From: Clostridium weizhouense
GTDB lineage: Bacteria > Bacillota > Clostridia > Clostridiales > Clostridiaceae
Direction: 5' to 3'
NCBI RefSeq assembly: GCF_019431045.1
Contig: NZ_JAHXPT010000006.1
Span: 153,532-217,531, forward strand
DNA: 64,000 nucleotides
Numbering within the stretch: position 1 is the stretch's first letter; each line of letters starts with the position of its first letter. This document shows positions 54,670-63,560 of the stretch, one piece after another. The notes beneath the pieces were generated by a model. That model was not told the DNA's origin and did not search any database. It saw only the letters and a list, made by a program, of their open reading frames with translations. The position numbers and the translations under genes are program-made.

Positions 54670-54859
54670 TGTTGAAATTTTAGTATAAGGGCGAACTGGC
54701 ATTGGAATTTGCTTTTTAGAACTCTTAATGAAGATTTGTACAATTAATTGCTTGTCATCAATCTTTGATTGGGAACATGCATTAATTGGACTAAGCTTTA
54801 TTTTTAGAGTTCTTAAAGTAAATTCCTCTGTCCATGAGCTTTATACTAAACTTTCAACA
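54670..54859. repeat. 190-bp imperfect inverted-repeat element (M3b) upstream of the glycosidase
   Basis: TGTTGAAATTTTAGTATAA (54670-54688) and TTATACTAAACTTTCAACA (54841-54859) are inverse complements with one mismatch. Inner arms around GGAATTT and AGAACTCTTAA match TTAGAGTTCTTAAAGTAAAT. It occupies most of the promoter region of the gene at 54893. Confidence 0.75.
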
Positions 54860-54892
54860 GTAATTTTAAATTAAAAATATGGAGGGATTTTT

Positions 54893-56248
54893 ATGGATAA
54901 TAAAAAGATAAAAATAGTTACTATTGGAGGGGGTTCAAGTTATACCCCAGAATTAATTGAAGGATTTATAAAACGTAGTAATGAATTACCTATTAAAGAG
55001 ATATGGCTTGTTGATATTGAAGATGGGAAAGAAAAGCTAGAAATTGTAGGTGCTATGGCAAAAAGAATGGTTAAAAAATCTGGGTTAGATTGGAAGATTA
55101 ATTTAACTTTAGATAGAAGAGAAGCATTAAAGGATGCAGATTTTGTATCAACTCAATTTAGAGTGGGACTTTTAGATGCAAGAATAAAAGATGAAAGAAT
55201 TCCTTTAAGTCATGGGTTAATTGGACAAGAAACAAATGGAGCTGGAGGGATGTTTAAAGCATTTAGGACAATTCCAGTAATATTAGGTATAATAGAAGAT
55301 ATGAAAGAGTTATGTCCTAATGCATGGCTTATAAATTTTACAAATCCATCAGGAATGGTAACAGAAGCTGCAATTAAATATGCTGGATGGAAAAAAACAG
55401 TGGGACTATGCAATGTACCGATTAATTGTATAAAGCAAGATAGTAAAGCTTTAGAAACTCCTGAAGAAGATTTATTTTTTAAGTTTGGAGGAATAAATCA
55501 TTTCCATTGGCATAGAGTTTGGGATAAAAATGGTAATGAAAAAACATCAAAATTAATAGAATTATTATATAACCCAGAAAATGCTGATTCTAATAATGAG
55601 GCTGTAGTAGCTAATATTAAGGAATCAAAATTTTTATATGAACAAATAAAAGATTTGGGATTATTACCTTGTCCATATCATAATTATTATTATGCTACAG
55701 ATGATATGTTAAAAGAAGAGTTGCAAAGCTTTTCAAAAGGGGAGACAAGAGCAGAAGTTGTGAAGAGAACTGAAGCAGAATTATTTGAATTATACAAAGA
55801 TGTTAATTTAGATTATAAGCCAGAACAATTAACTAAACGTGGAGGAGCTTATTATAGTGACTCTGCATGTGAAGTTATATCTTCAATATACAATAATAAA
55901 AAGAAAATAATGGTTGTGAGCACTCTTAATAAGGGGTCACTTTCAGATCTTCCATATGATTCGGTGGCAGAAGTTTCTAGTATAATAACATCTCATGGTC
56001 CAGAGCCAATAAATTTTGGAAAATTGGATGTAGAACCAAGAGGAATGGTTCAATTGATGAAATCAATGGAACAATCAACAATCTTAGCAGCTATTAATGG
56101 GGATTATAATGAAGCACTTCATGCATTTACAATAAATCCTTTAGTTCCAAGTGGAAAAGTTGCTAAGGAAGTATTAGATGAATTATTGTTAGCGCATAAA
56201 GAATATTTACCTCAATTTGAAGAGGTGATTAGTAAGTTAGAGAAGTAA
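54893..56248 (+). CDS. Family 4 glycoside hydrolase (6-phospho-beta-glucosidase type)
   Basis: 451 residues. KIVTIGGGSSYTPELIEGF is the NAD-binding start of GH4 enzymes. VSTQFRVGLLDARIKDERIP and HGLIGQETNGAGGMFKAFRT are typical of the 6-phospho-beta-glucosidase (CelF/LicH) branch. GLCNVPI supplies the metal-binding Cys, and GGINHFHW the His. These enzymes hydrolyse phosphorylated disaccharides imported by a PTS, using NAD and a divalent metal. No PTS transporter gene lies next to it here; the LevR-type regulator 440 bp downstream is the only PTS-linked gene in view. AGGAGG-like site TGGAGGGA precedes the ATG. Confidence 0.93.
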   Translation: MDNKKIKIVTIGGGSSYTPELIEGFIKRSNELPIKEIWLVDIEDGKEKLEIVGAMAKRMVKKSGLDWKINLTLDRREALKDADFVSTQFRVGLLDARIKDERIPLSHGLIGQETNGAGGMFKAFRTIPVILGIIEDMKELCPNAWLINFTNPSGMVTEAAIKYAGWKKTVGLCNVPINCIKQDSKALETPEEDLFFKFGGINHFHWHRVWDKNGNEKTSKLIELLYNPENADSNNEAVVANIKESKFLYEQIKDLGLLPCPYHNYYYATDDMLKEELQSFSKGETRAEVVKRTEAELFELYKDVNLDYKPEQLTKRGGAYYSDSACEVISSIYNNKKKIMVVSTLNKGSLSDLPYDSVAEVSSIITSHGPEPINFGKLDVEPRGMVQLMKSMEQSTILAAINGDYNEALHAFTINPLVPSGKVAKEVLDELLLAHKEYLPQFEEVISKLEK

Positions 56249-56370
56249 ATAAGTGCCACCTATCAATTGAAACACCAGGCAGCCACTTTTATTTATGTAT
56301 AGGAAAATATAGAATTTCTGAATACTGAAAGAGTGATAAAATCTAAGATAAATGAAATATTTTAAATAGG

Positions 56371-56656
56371 CAATGGACGATTGACAATTTAGGATAAAAT
56401 CATCTTGTGATTTCTAAAATATATATTTTTAAGAAAGGCATTAGCTTTCAACCATGAAAAAGGAGGATAAGTATGGAGATAGTTGATTCTTATTGGGGTT
56501 CAGAATATTCTTTATACATTATTGCAAAAACATTATTGCAAAAACATTAATGTTTATATTGCCAATAATCAGCATAGTATTGATTGGTATATTTATAAAA
56601 ATAAATAAAATATCAAAAAAATAAAAAGAACCATAACTGTCAATTGTCCATTGAAA
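56371..56656. mobile_element. M2 element copy split by a 170-bp insert carrying a small ORF
   Basis: The left part (56371-56455, CAATGGACGATTGACAATTT ... GCTTTCAACCAT) and right part (56629-56656, AACCATAACTGTCAATTG...) together make one M2 element. They are separated by about 173 bp bounded by direct repeats AACCAT (56450-56455 and 56629-56634). Confidence 0.65.
56473..56624 (+). pseudogene. Small membrane peptide gene broken by a 14-bp tandem duplication
   Basis: ATG 56473, 7 nt after AGGAGG, encodes 25 residues (MEIVDSYWGSEYSLYIIAKT...) and stops at 56548-56550. A second frame starts with an overlapping ATG at 56550 and encodes MFILPIISIVLIGIFIKINK plus ISKK to 56624. The 14-nt unit ATTATTGCAAAAAC is present twice in tandem. 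With one copy the frame is continuous and gives a 45-residue single-span membrane peptide. Family not recognised. Confidence 0.6.
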
Positions 56657-56692
56657 TGTTATTTTTAAGAATTTAATAAAGGGGAGAATTTG

Positions 56693-59500
56693 ATGGGGGT
56701 AGTAACTAGAAAAGAAACGGTTATGAAACATCTAATTGAGTTTGAAAAGAATAAAAAAGGAGGAGTAACAGCATCAGAATTAAGTTCGTATATGGGTTTA
56801 GATCGTACTAATATAAGTAGATATTTAAATGAATTATATAAAGAAAAAAGAATAAATAAAAAAGAGGGTAGACCTGTTATATACAGTAGTATTGGAAGCT
56901 TAATAGAAGATGAAGTTTCAATAGAGAAAAATAAAATAAGTAAAATCAAAGATGATTTAAAAGAGAATAATTCTTTAAATAGAAATAAAGAAAATCTAGT
57001 ATCAATCAATAAAGATAGTTTAGAAATGCTTGTAGGTGCAAAACATTCACTTAAGCTACCTATACAACAAGCTAAAGCAGCAATATTATATCCACCTAGA
57101 GGCTTACACACTTTAATTTTAGGTGAAACTGGTGTTGGAAAATCGTTATTTGCTGAGGTTATGTATTACTTTGCTAAAGAGTCAAATATGATAAGTGAAG
57201 ATGCGCCTTTTGTTAGGTTTAATTGTGCAGATTATGCAGACAATCCTCAATTAGTTGTGGGCCAGATATTTGGGATTAAAAAAGGAGCATTTACTGGTGC
57301 AGATAGTGATAAAGAAGGACTATTAAAAAAAGCAGACGGCGGTATATTTTTTTTAGATGAAATACATAGGCTATCTCCACAAGGACAAGAAATGCTTTTT
57401 ACTTTTATTGATAAAGGATATTTCAGATTACTTGGTGATACAGAGAAAAAAATAAAAGCTGAGGTACAAATTATAGCTGCAACAACAGAATCTCCTCAAT
57501 CATTTTTATTAAAGACATTTACTAGAAGAATCCCAATGACAATAGTTTTGCCCCCATTAAGGGAAAGAAGTTTAAAGGAAAGGTATTATCTTTTAAATGA
57601 ATTTATAGTAGCAGAGTCTTTAAGACTTGGAAAGAGTATATATGTAAGTAAAAATGCTCTTATATCATTTTTATTATATGATTGTCCAAATAATATTGGT
57701 CAATTAAAGAGTGATGTACAACTTTCTTGTGCCAAGGCATTTTTAAATTATAAAATAAATAAGGATAATTATATTTTAATAGATCAGGGAGAATTACAGC
57801 CAAGAGTACAAAAAGGGCTAATGAAGATTCAAGAGCATAGAAAAGAAATAGAATCTTTGGTAAAAAGCATGACAGATATTTTAAGATTTTCTACTGAAGA
57901 TAATTTATCAAGAAATTTTGAATTAGAAGTTAGTGAAGAAGAAAACTCTTCAAATAAAAGTTTTTATTCAACTATAGAAAAAAAGATAGAGATATTAAAA
58001 AATCAAGGCATGGATGAAAAAAATATTAATGATATTTTAAATATTGATTTTGAACAGTATTTTAAAAAATATATAAACACAATAAATACAAGCTTTAAAA
58101 AAGATGAAATATCTAAAATTGTTGGTTTAAGAATAATAAGAGTTGTTGAAAAGATGTTAACTGTAGCATCTGAAAAATTAAAGAGAGAATTTGATCAAAA
58201 GGTTTATTTTGGATTATCACTTCATTTGCAAGGAAGTATTGAAAGAATAACATCTGGTAAAAAGATATATCATCCTAAACTTAATGTCATTAGAGTTCAA
58301 TGTAGAGAAGAATTTATTGTAGCTATGGAAATAGTTAAGATTTTAGAAAAAGAGTTTGATTTAGATGTTCCATTAGATGAGATAGGGTATGTTACTATGT
58401 TTTTAGCTGCATGTGATTATGAAAGTAATGAGCAATTAGAAGAAAAAGTTGGTGTACTTGTTATGATGCATGGAAGAAGTACAGCAAGTAGTATGGTTGA
58501 GGTAGCTAATTCATTAATAGGAGAAGAATATATACAAGCATTGGATATGCCACTTACAATGAAAGCAGAAAGTATGCTTGAAAAGGCTAAGGAAACAATT
58601 AAACAAATGTATACTAAAAAAGGTTTATTGATTTTAGTTGATATGGGATCATTAATTAATTTTGGAGACATTATTAGTAGTGAATTAGATATTAAAATTA
58701 AAACAATTGATAGGGTAACAACATTAAGTGTTATTGAAGCTGGAAGAAAGGCGATAAATGGTAGGAATTTAGAGTCTATTTATAATTCATGTAAGGAGAT
58801 AGGAAGAACATCTATCCAAATGCCAAAGGAAGATTACACTGGTAATAAAGAATTTATAATAATTACAACATGCTTTACAGGAGAGGGTGCAGCAGAAAGA
58901 ATAAAATCTAGGATAAATTGTGGGCTTAAGAATATAGAAAAAGTAAAAATTATACCTTTAGATATTTTAGATAAGGAAGATTTCTTAAAGAAGGTAGGTT
59001 TATTAAAAGAAAAATATATAATTTTAGCAGTTGTAGGAACAGTAAATATATTTATTGAAGGAGTTGCATTTATTTCTGCTCAAGATATTTTTATAGAAGA
59101 AGGAATAAAACGTTTAGATGAATTAATAGATATTGAGAGTGATTTTTTAAAAGTAAGAAAAGCACTTACAAACGAAATAAAAAATTTAAATTGCATAAAG
59201 TTAATTAGTGATATTAGAGAAATGATAAGGCAAATAGAAGAAAGTTTAAATGTAAAAATTCAACATGATGTACAAGTAGGGATTTTAATTCATGTTAGTT
59301 TTTTAATAGACAAGATTAAGCATGGTATAAATCAAATTGAATTTAAAGGTCTAGAAGAATATCGATGTAAACATTTTAAAGAGTTTATATTAATTAGAAA
59401 GAATTTAGAAGTTTTAGAGAAAATTTATAAAATAAAAATTTATGATGATGAATTAGCTTATATAGTTAGAATGGTTATAGAAAATTGTAATATAAATTAA
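56693..59500 (+). CDS. LevR/ManR-type sigma-54-dependent activator with PRD and PTS EIIA domains
   Basis: 935 residues from ATG 56693 (GGGGAG 6 nt upstream). The N-terminal winged helix (about 5-65) precedes a sigma-54 AAA+ domain (about 110-345) with Walker A GETGVGKS, the sigma-54 contact loop GAFTGA and Walker B GGIFFLDEIHRL. PRD1 (about 455-560), a mannose-type EIIA domain (about 575-700, VGVLVMMHGRSTASSMVEVA with the phosphorylatable His), a further EIIB-like region and PRD2 (about 825-930) follow. It should activate a sigma-54 promoter of a PTS operon under control of PTS phosphorylation. No PTS operon follows, so its target lies elsewhere or is the glycosidase region. Confidence 0.92.
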   Translation: MGVVTRKETVMKHLIEFEKNKKGGVTASELSSYMGLDRTNISRYLNELYKEKRINKKEGRPVIYSSIGSLIEDEVSIEKNKISKIKDDLKENNSLNRNKENLVSINKDSLEMLVGAKHSLKLPIQQAKAAILYPPRGLHTLILGETGVGKSLFAEVMYYFAKESNMISEDAPFVRFNCADYADNPQLVVGQIFGIKKGAFTGADSDKEGLLKKADGGIFFLDEIHRLSPQGQEMLFTFIDKGYFRLLGDTEKKIKAEVQIIAATTESPQSFLLKTFTRRIPMTIVLPPLRERSLKERYYLLNEFIVAESLRLGKSIYVSKNALISFLLYDCPNNIGQLKSDVQLSCAKAFLNYKINKDNYILIDQGELQPRVQKGLMKIQEHRKEIESLVKSMTDILRFSTEDNLSRNFELEVSEEENSSNKSFYSTIEKKIEILKNQGMDEKNINDILNIDFEQYFKKYINTINTSFKKDEISKIVGLRIIRVVEKMLTVASEKLKREFDQKVYFGLSLHLQGSIERITSGKKIYHPKLNVIRVQCREEFIVAMEIVKILEKEFDLDVPLDEIGYVTMFLAACDYESNEQLEEKVGVLVMMHGRSTASSMVEVANSLIGEEYIQALDMPLTMKAESMLEKAKETIKQMYTKKGLLILVDMGSLINFGDIISSELDIKIKTIDRVTTLSVIEAGRKAINGRNLESIYNSCKEIGRTSIQMPKEDYTGNKEFIIITTCFTGEGAAERIKSRINCGLKNIEKVKIIPLDILDKEDFLKKVGLLKEKYIILAVVGTVNIFIEGVAFISAQDIFIEEGIKRLDELIDIESDFLKVRKALTNEIKNLNCIKLISDIREMIRQIEESLNVKIQHDVQVGILIHVSFLIDKIKHGINQIEFKGLEEYRCKHFKEFILIRKNLEVLEKIYKIKIYDDELAYIVRMVIENCNIN

Positions 59501-59628
59501 GGTATTATTTCAATCAGTTAAATCTAATCTTTTTATTTTTTTGTACAAGAAAAGTATAGAACTTTTAAAGTCTTAACTTCTGATAAAATCTACTATTGGA
59601 AATTTAATTAGAGTAGCATCATTTTAGT

Positions 59629-59665
59629 AACATCTAGGATTTATTTATCTTAGGTGTTTTTTTTC
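59629..59665 (+). terminator. Rho-independent terminator after the LevR-type gene
   Basis: AACATCTAGGA (59629-59639) pairs with TCTTAGGTGTT (59648-59658; two wobble pairs) around an 8-nt loop, followed by T6. Confidence 0.8.
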
Positions 59666-59847
59666 ATTCCTAGTTATTTTTAGCAGTAATAAAATTCCAA
59701 CAATTTTATACCTTAAAATCTAATTTAAGTAAAGATAACCATAAATTAGACGAAAATAATAAATATAGTTGTAAAAAAGATGAAAATAATAGTTTTTATG
59801 TAAAATAATATTCAAGATTAATGGAGTTTAAAGAGAGAGAGGAAAAT

Positions 59848-60447
59848 ATGGATCAAAGAGTAGATGAAAAAATATTAGATTTTATAAATGAAGTAGAGAA
59901 AAGGGAAGCTAAAAAAGATATTTGCAATGGACCAGTGAAAATTGGAGAGAGATATTATGAGTTTGAGGAAAGTGAATTCTTTGATGAAAAGTTAAAAATA
60001 TATATACCAAAAGATTTTACAGATATGTCACTAGAAGCAAGGAAGCTTAAATATCCATCAGAAAGTAGACCAGAAATAATTAAATGCAATGAAAAAGGCA
60101 ATATATGCATAACATTAAATATCATTGATAGTCCATTAAATGAAGAAAATGTTGGAAAACTAAAAGATGGAATGAAAGTTATAATAAAAAAAACAAATCC
60201 CGCTAATGTATTTTATGAAGATGGGGTTTTAGAAGTTGATTCTAAAAACATTGGATTTTTTGATTTTAAAAGTTATGCGATAGATGATTCTTTATATAAC
60301 ATAATGTTTTTTCTTGAATTTGAAGGAAAAACATTAATGGGAACTTTCAGCTGTTTATATAGTGAATGTCAGCAATGGAGAGAGTGTGCTTTTCAAGTTA
60401 TTAAAACTATAAGAATAATGAAAGAAGATAAGGGGGATGAAAATTAA
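59848..60447 (+). CDS. DcrB/DUF1795-like protein at the head of the spike operon
   Basis: 199 residues from ATG 59848 (GAGAGAGG 5 nt upstream; the frame is open to 59821). There is no signal peptide. KLKIYIPKDFTDMSLEARKL and YPSESRPEIIKCNEKGNICI resemble the DcrB/PsbP-like fold found in genes beside VgrG-like spike genes in Clostridia and as an adaptor in type VI-like clusters. It overlaps the next gene by 1 bp (TAATG), so the two are translationally coupled. Fold assignment is from memory of similar proteins; function is unknown. Confidence 0.55.
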   Translation: MDQRVDEKILDFINEVEKREAKKDICNGPVKIGERYYEFEESEFFDEKLKIYIPKDFTDMSLEARKLKYPSESRPEIIKCNEKGNICITLNIIDSPLNEENVGKLKDGMKVIIKKTNPANVFYEDGVLEVDSKNIGFFDFKSYAIDDSLYNIMFFLEFEGKTLMGTFSCLYSECQQWRECAFQVIKTIRIMKEDKGDEN

Positions 60448-61871
60448 TGAGTGAAGAATATATGTATACTTCAGGTGATATTTTAATAGAACCTTATAAG
60501 TTTCAAAAAATAACAAAATTAAAAGTTGTTAGGGAATTAAATGAACATGCAAAACTTTATATAAGTGGAATAATAAGTGATGAGAATGTAGATAAGTATG
60601 TTGAAGAAGCAGGTGCAGATGAAACTATTAAAGTGTCAGCAAAAGATGATCAAGAAAACATAATTAATTTATTTGAAGGAATACTAACCAAAGTGAGAAT
60701 TAAAGCAAAAAATGATGTAAGAACTTTAGAAATAGAAGCTTTAAGTAAAACATTTTTAATGGATATAAGAAAAAATAATGGCTCATTCCAAGATCCAAAT
60801 CTTACTTATAGTGATATTTTTAATCAAAAAAATAGTGGATATGGTGATGTTGTAATGGTAGATAATATCACTAATGAAACTAAAATAGATAAATTTATAG
60901 TTCAATATAAAGAAACAGATTGGACATTTTTAAAAAGATTAGCTTCCCATTTTAATGTAGCATTAGTACCTGAATGTAGATTATCAGGAATAAAATACTC
61001 AATAGGGGGAGCTGGTCAAATAGTAGTTTATGATATTGATGAATTTAATTATTCAATAGAAAAGGGATTACAAGAATATAACTTAAAATCGTCTAATGAA
61101 GGGTATGAGTTAAATGATGTAAACCTAATAAGTTACGAAGTAATAACAAATAAAATACTTGGATTATATAGTGAAGTAAATTTCAAAGGAAAAAAACTTT
61201 TAGTATATAAATGTGAGATTGAACTTGTAGGTGGAATACTATCAAATAAATATGTCTTAAGAGATGAAACAGGAATGAAAGTGAAAAAAGTTTATAACAA
61301 CAATATAGTTGGTGTTTCACTTCAAGGAAGAATATTAGCTACTGAAAAAGATAGAGTAAAAGTTTCTTTAGAACTTGATGGAAGTCCAACAGAGCGTGAC
61401 GGTACAAGATGGTTTGAATTTGCAACAATATTTTCACAGCCTAATGGGACAGGCTGGTATTGTATGCCTGAAATAGAGGATATAGTTAGATTATATTTCC
61501 CTGATAATGAAGAAAAAAATGCATATGTAATAAGTTCAATGCATTATGAGGGAATTGATGATAGTAAAAGAAGTGATCCATCAGTGAAAAGTATAAGTAC
61601 AAAGTATGGAAAAGAAATTGTTATGAGTCCTGGTTCTGTTGAGATAATAGGAAATGGTAATCTTTTAATGAAAATGACTGATGATGGAGGGATTGAGCTA
61701 AATAGTAATAAAAAGATAATACTAGATGCTAAAGGTGATATAGAAATAAATAGCGGATCTAAGGTGCAAATTAAAGGGTATAAAGGAATTAGTTTAACTC
61801 AAGCAGGTGCAAGTATGACAATAAAAGATGATGTAACAATAAGTGGAGGAAAAGTAAATGTCCAAAATTAA
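60447..61871 (+). CDS. VgrG-like / phage late control D spike protein
   Basis: 474 residues. The N-terminal part (about 10-260) has the gpD/gp27-like pattern: LFEGILTKVRIKAKNDVRTL, LEIEALSKTFLMDIRK, SFQDPNLTYSDIF and QYKETDWTFLKRLASHFNVA. An OB-fold gp5-like domain follows (about 285-375, GVSLQGRILATEKDRVKVSL, then WYCMPEIEDIVRLYFPDNEE). The C-terminal beta-repeat stretch (IILDAKGDIEINSGSKVQIK) would form the spike needle. This is the central tip protein of contractile injection systems. It overlaps both neighbours by 1 bp. A second, partial paralogue is at 63561. Confidence 0.85.
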   Translation: MSEEYMYTSGDILIEPYKFQKITKLKVVRELNEHAKLYISGIISDENVDKYVEEAGADETIKVSAKDDQENIINLFEGILTKVRIKAKNDVRTLEIEALSKTFLMDIRKNNGSFQDPNLTYSDIFNQKNSGYGDVVMVDNITNETKIDKFIVQYKETDWTFLKRLASHFNVALVPECRLSGIKYSIGGAGQIVVYDIDEFNYSIEKGLQEYNLKSSNEGYELNDVNLISYEVITNKILGLYSEVNFKGKKLLVYKCEIELVGGILSNKYVLRDETGMKVKKVYNNNIVGVSLQGRILATEKDRVKVSLELDGSPTERDGTRWFEFATIFSQPNGTGWYCMPEIEDIVRLYFPDNEEKNAYVISSMHYEGIDDSKRSDPSVKSISTKYGKEIVMSPGSVEIIGNGNLLMKMTDDGGIELNSNKKIILDAKGDIEINSGSKVQIKGYKGISLTQAGASMTIKDDVTISGGKVNVQN

Positions 61872-62497
61872 TGGGGAATGTTACAGGTGTTAAAGATATG
61901 ATAATACGACCAGATAAAGAAAAAGTATTAAAAGAATTTCAGGAAAAATATGTAGCAGATAGATATAAGGAAGAATTAAAAAAAATTATAGAAGAATACC
62001 AAAATAATAGAGAAGTAATTAAAGCGAAATTAACATCTCAATTTAATTCTGTTTGCAAGGCAGCTATTTTATTTCAAGAAAAAGAAGTAAAAATGGAAAT
62101 AAAATATATTTATTTTTCAATGCTTAGAACAAAGCTTCTTGAAAATAAAGGAGAATGGAGAATTGATTTATATGATGAAAAATGGTTTTTAGATAAAGAG
62201 GAATGCTCTGTAAATATAGATTTAGATTTTATTTATAAACCTTTATTTAATCATATGAAAGAGCTTTCAGAGAAGAAAAAAGAATATGGAAGAACTATTA
62301 AAGAAAAAGACTTAGAAGCTATAAAACTAAGAGAAGCAAATAAATATCACAGTGTGGCTTTAAAAATAATTAGAAATACTTTGCAAAATTTTTTAGAATG
62401 TACTTCATATAAAGAAATGAAAAAGAAAGAAGATATAGTGATTATGGTAGGTGAATATATGGATGTTGCAATTCAAATAAACACTAAAAATTCATAA
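61871..62497 (+). CDS. Unknown protein in the spike operon
   Basis: 208 residues, Lys/Glu-rich and predicted mostly helical, without signal peptide or membrane segment. It starts with a 1-bp overlap to the VgrG-like gene, so it is translationally coupled. Aromatic clusters (EMKIKYIYFSMLRTKLLE-like stretch, about 78-95; KEKGEWRIDLYDEKWFLD-like stretch, about 96-115) suggest a folded adaptor rather than a coiled coil. The position after a spike gene is where effector chaperones or adaptors are often found. Family not recognised. Confidence 0.5.
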   Translation: MGNVTGVKDMIIRPDKEKVLKEFQEKYVADRYKEELKKIIEEYQNNREVIKAKLTSQFNSVCKAAILFQEKEVKMEIKYIYFSMLRTKLLENKGEWRIDLYDEKWFLDKEECSVNIDLDFIYKPLFNHMKELSEKKKEYGRTIKEKDLEAIKLREANKYHSVALKIIRNTLQNFLECTSYKEMKKKEDIVIMVGEYMDVAIQINTKNS

Positions 62498-62524
62498 ATG
62501 GGATTTTAGTAGAAAGGAAAGAAC

Positions 62525-63052
62525 ATGGAATATTTTTTATTAAAACAGGATGAAGAATATACAAATGCGCCAGTACTAATGGATGTTTTTAATAAGTTAG
62601 ATATTAGGAATATAAATTTATTAAAAGCTCATAAAATTGATGATATTGTTATATTTAATGTTAAGTGCAATGATGAAACTGAATTCTTAGATATACTAGA
62701 TAGAAATCTATTTCTCATTTCAGAAGGAATGAAAAAAATAATTAAAAAGTATAATCCGAGAATTTTATTCAAAACTATTCCTCTTATAGATTTGTCTCAT
62801 GAAAGACAAGAAAATTATTATATGCCAATATTTGAAGAAGTGGAATGTTTAAGTGAAAAGGCAGAATTAAACTTAAATAAGACAGTAGTAAAGAAAATAA
62901 TATTGGACAAAGAAAAAATAAAAGGAAAGAAAATTTTTAAAATAAAAGAAAGTGAAAAAACATTAGTAGTAATAAGATTAGATGTTGCTGAAAGCCTTCT
63001 GAGAAGAGAATTTAAAGGGATGTGTTTAAAAAGATTAGAAATTGATGATTAA
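62525..63052 (+). CDS. Imm11-like (DUF1629) protein
   Basis: 175 residues. MEYFLLKQDEEYTNAPVLMD, then FLDILDRNLFLISEGMKKII, RILFKTIPLIDLSHERQENY and YYMPIFEEVECLSEKAE follow the layout of the Imm11/DUF1629 family (PF07791). That family is found next to polymorphic toxins and in type VI-like clusters, sometimes as immunity proteins. It has no signal peptide. Ribosome binding site AAAGGAAAG. If immunity is the role, the matching toxin should be encoded further downstream, beyond the window. Confidence 0.62.
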   Translation: MEYFLLKQDEEYTNAPVLMDVFNKLDIRNINLLKAHKIDDIVIFNVKCNDETEFLDILDRNLFLISEGMKKIIKKYNPRILFKTIPLIDLSHERQENYYMPIFEEVECLSEKAELNLNKTVVKKIILDKEKIKGKKIFKIKESEKTLVVIRLDVAESLLRREFKGMCLKRLEIDD

Positions 63053-63158
63053 AATTTATCTTTTAAAACATTGTTAATATTATAATATAATCCCAGTTCG
63101 CCATTATACTAGAATATCAACATTTAAGTAAAATATAGTCTTAATTAAAAAATGGGAG
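63053..63158. repeat. M3-like palindromic half element in the spike operon
   Basis: AAAACATTGTTAATATTATA and TAGAATATCAACATTTAAGT resemble the arms of the 54482-54592 element, with CCCAGTTCGCC between them. It lies between the Imm11-like and PAAR-like genes. Confidence 0.5.
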
Positions 63159-63527
63159 ATGATGAAAGTGGAACAGGGTACTGCATATGTAGTCAGAGGA
63201 GCAAGTATGATATGTAACAAGGGAACTGAGATAAAAAGAATAAATCTGTCTGTAAGTCATGGAGTATATTCAAATGGACAACCAATAATGAATGAAAATG
63301 ATAATTTAGTAGGTCAAAATATAAGCAGCTTTGGAGCATGCAGAGGAAACTGTCCATCAAGTGGTAGCAATGAAAAAATAAAAAAATGTCAGGTTATGAT
63401 ATTAAAAAAATGGATGAATGTCAAGAACGATACTTTAATAGAAGGAGCACCAGCATTGACTACAGCTTCAATTTTAATATGCGCCTATGGAGGAGTAATA
63501 AAATTTATTACAGATGGTCAGGACTAA
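63159..63527 (+). CDS. PAAR-like (DUF4280) spike-tip protein
   Basis: Up to 122 residues. ATG 63159 and 63162 lie right next to GGGAG; GTG 63168 has the best spacing and matches the usual family start (VEQGTAYVVRGASMICNKGT). The sequence continues with SHGVYSNGQPIMNENDN, a Cys-containing GACRGNCPSSG, and CQVMILKKWMNVKNDTLIEG with APALTTASILICAYGG, the DUF4280 pattern (PF14107). DUF4280 proteins are PAAR-like caps that sharpen spikes or carry effectors. Four Cys residues could bind a metal. Confidence 0.82.
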   Translation: MMKVEQGTAYVVRGASMICNKGTEIKRINLSVSHGVYSNGQPIMNENDNLVGQNISSFGACRGNCPSSGSNEKIKKCQVMILKKWMNVKNDTLIEGAPALTTASILICAYGGVIKFITDGQD

Positions 63528-63560
63528 AGAAAAGTTAATAAGTTAAAGGGGGTAAAATAG

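Noticed and set aside
54690..54720. Sigma-54 promoter upstream of the glycosidase
   Set aside because: The spacing between GG and GC is 11 instead of the required 10 nt; recorded as a lead only, not as a promoter feature.
59500..59847. Spike genes as the PTS operon target of the LevR-type activator
   Set aside because: A good terminator (59629-59665) separates them and the products have no sugar-transport features.
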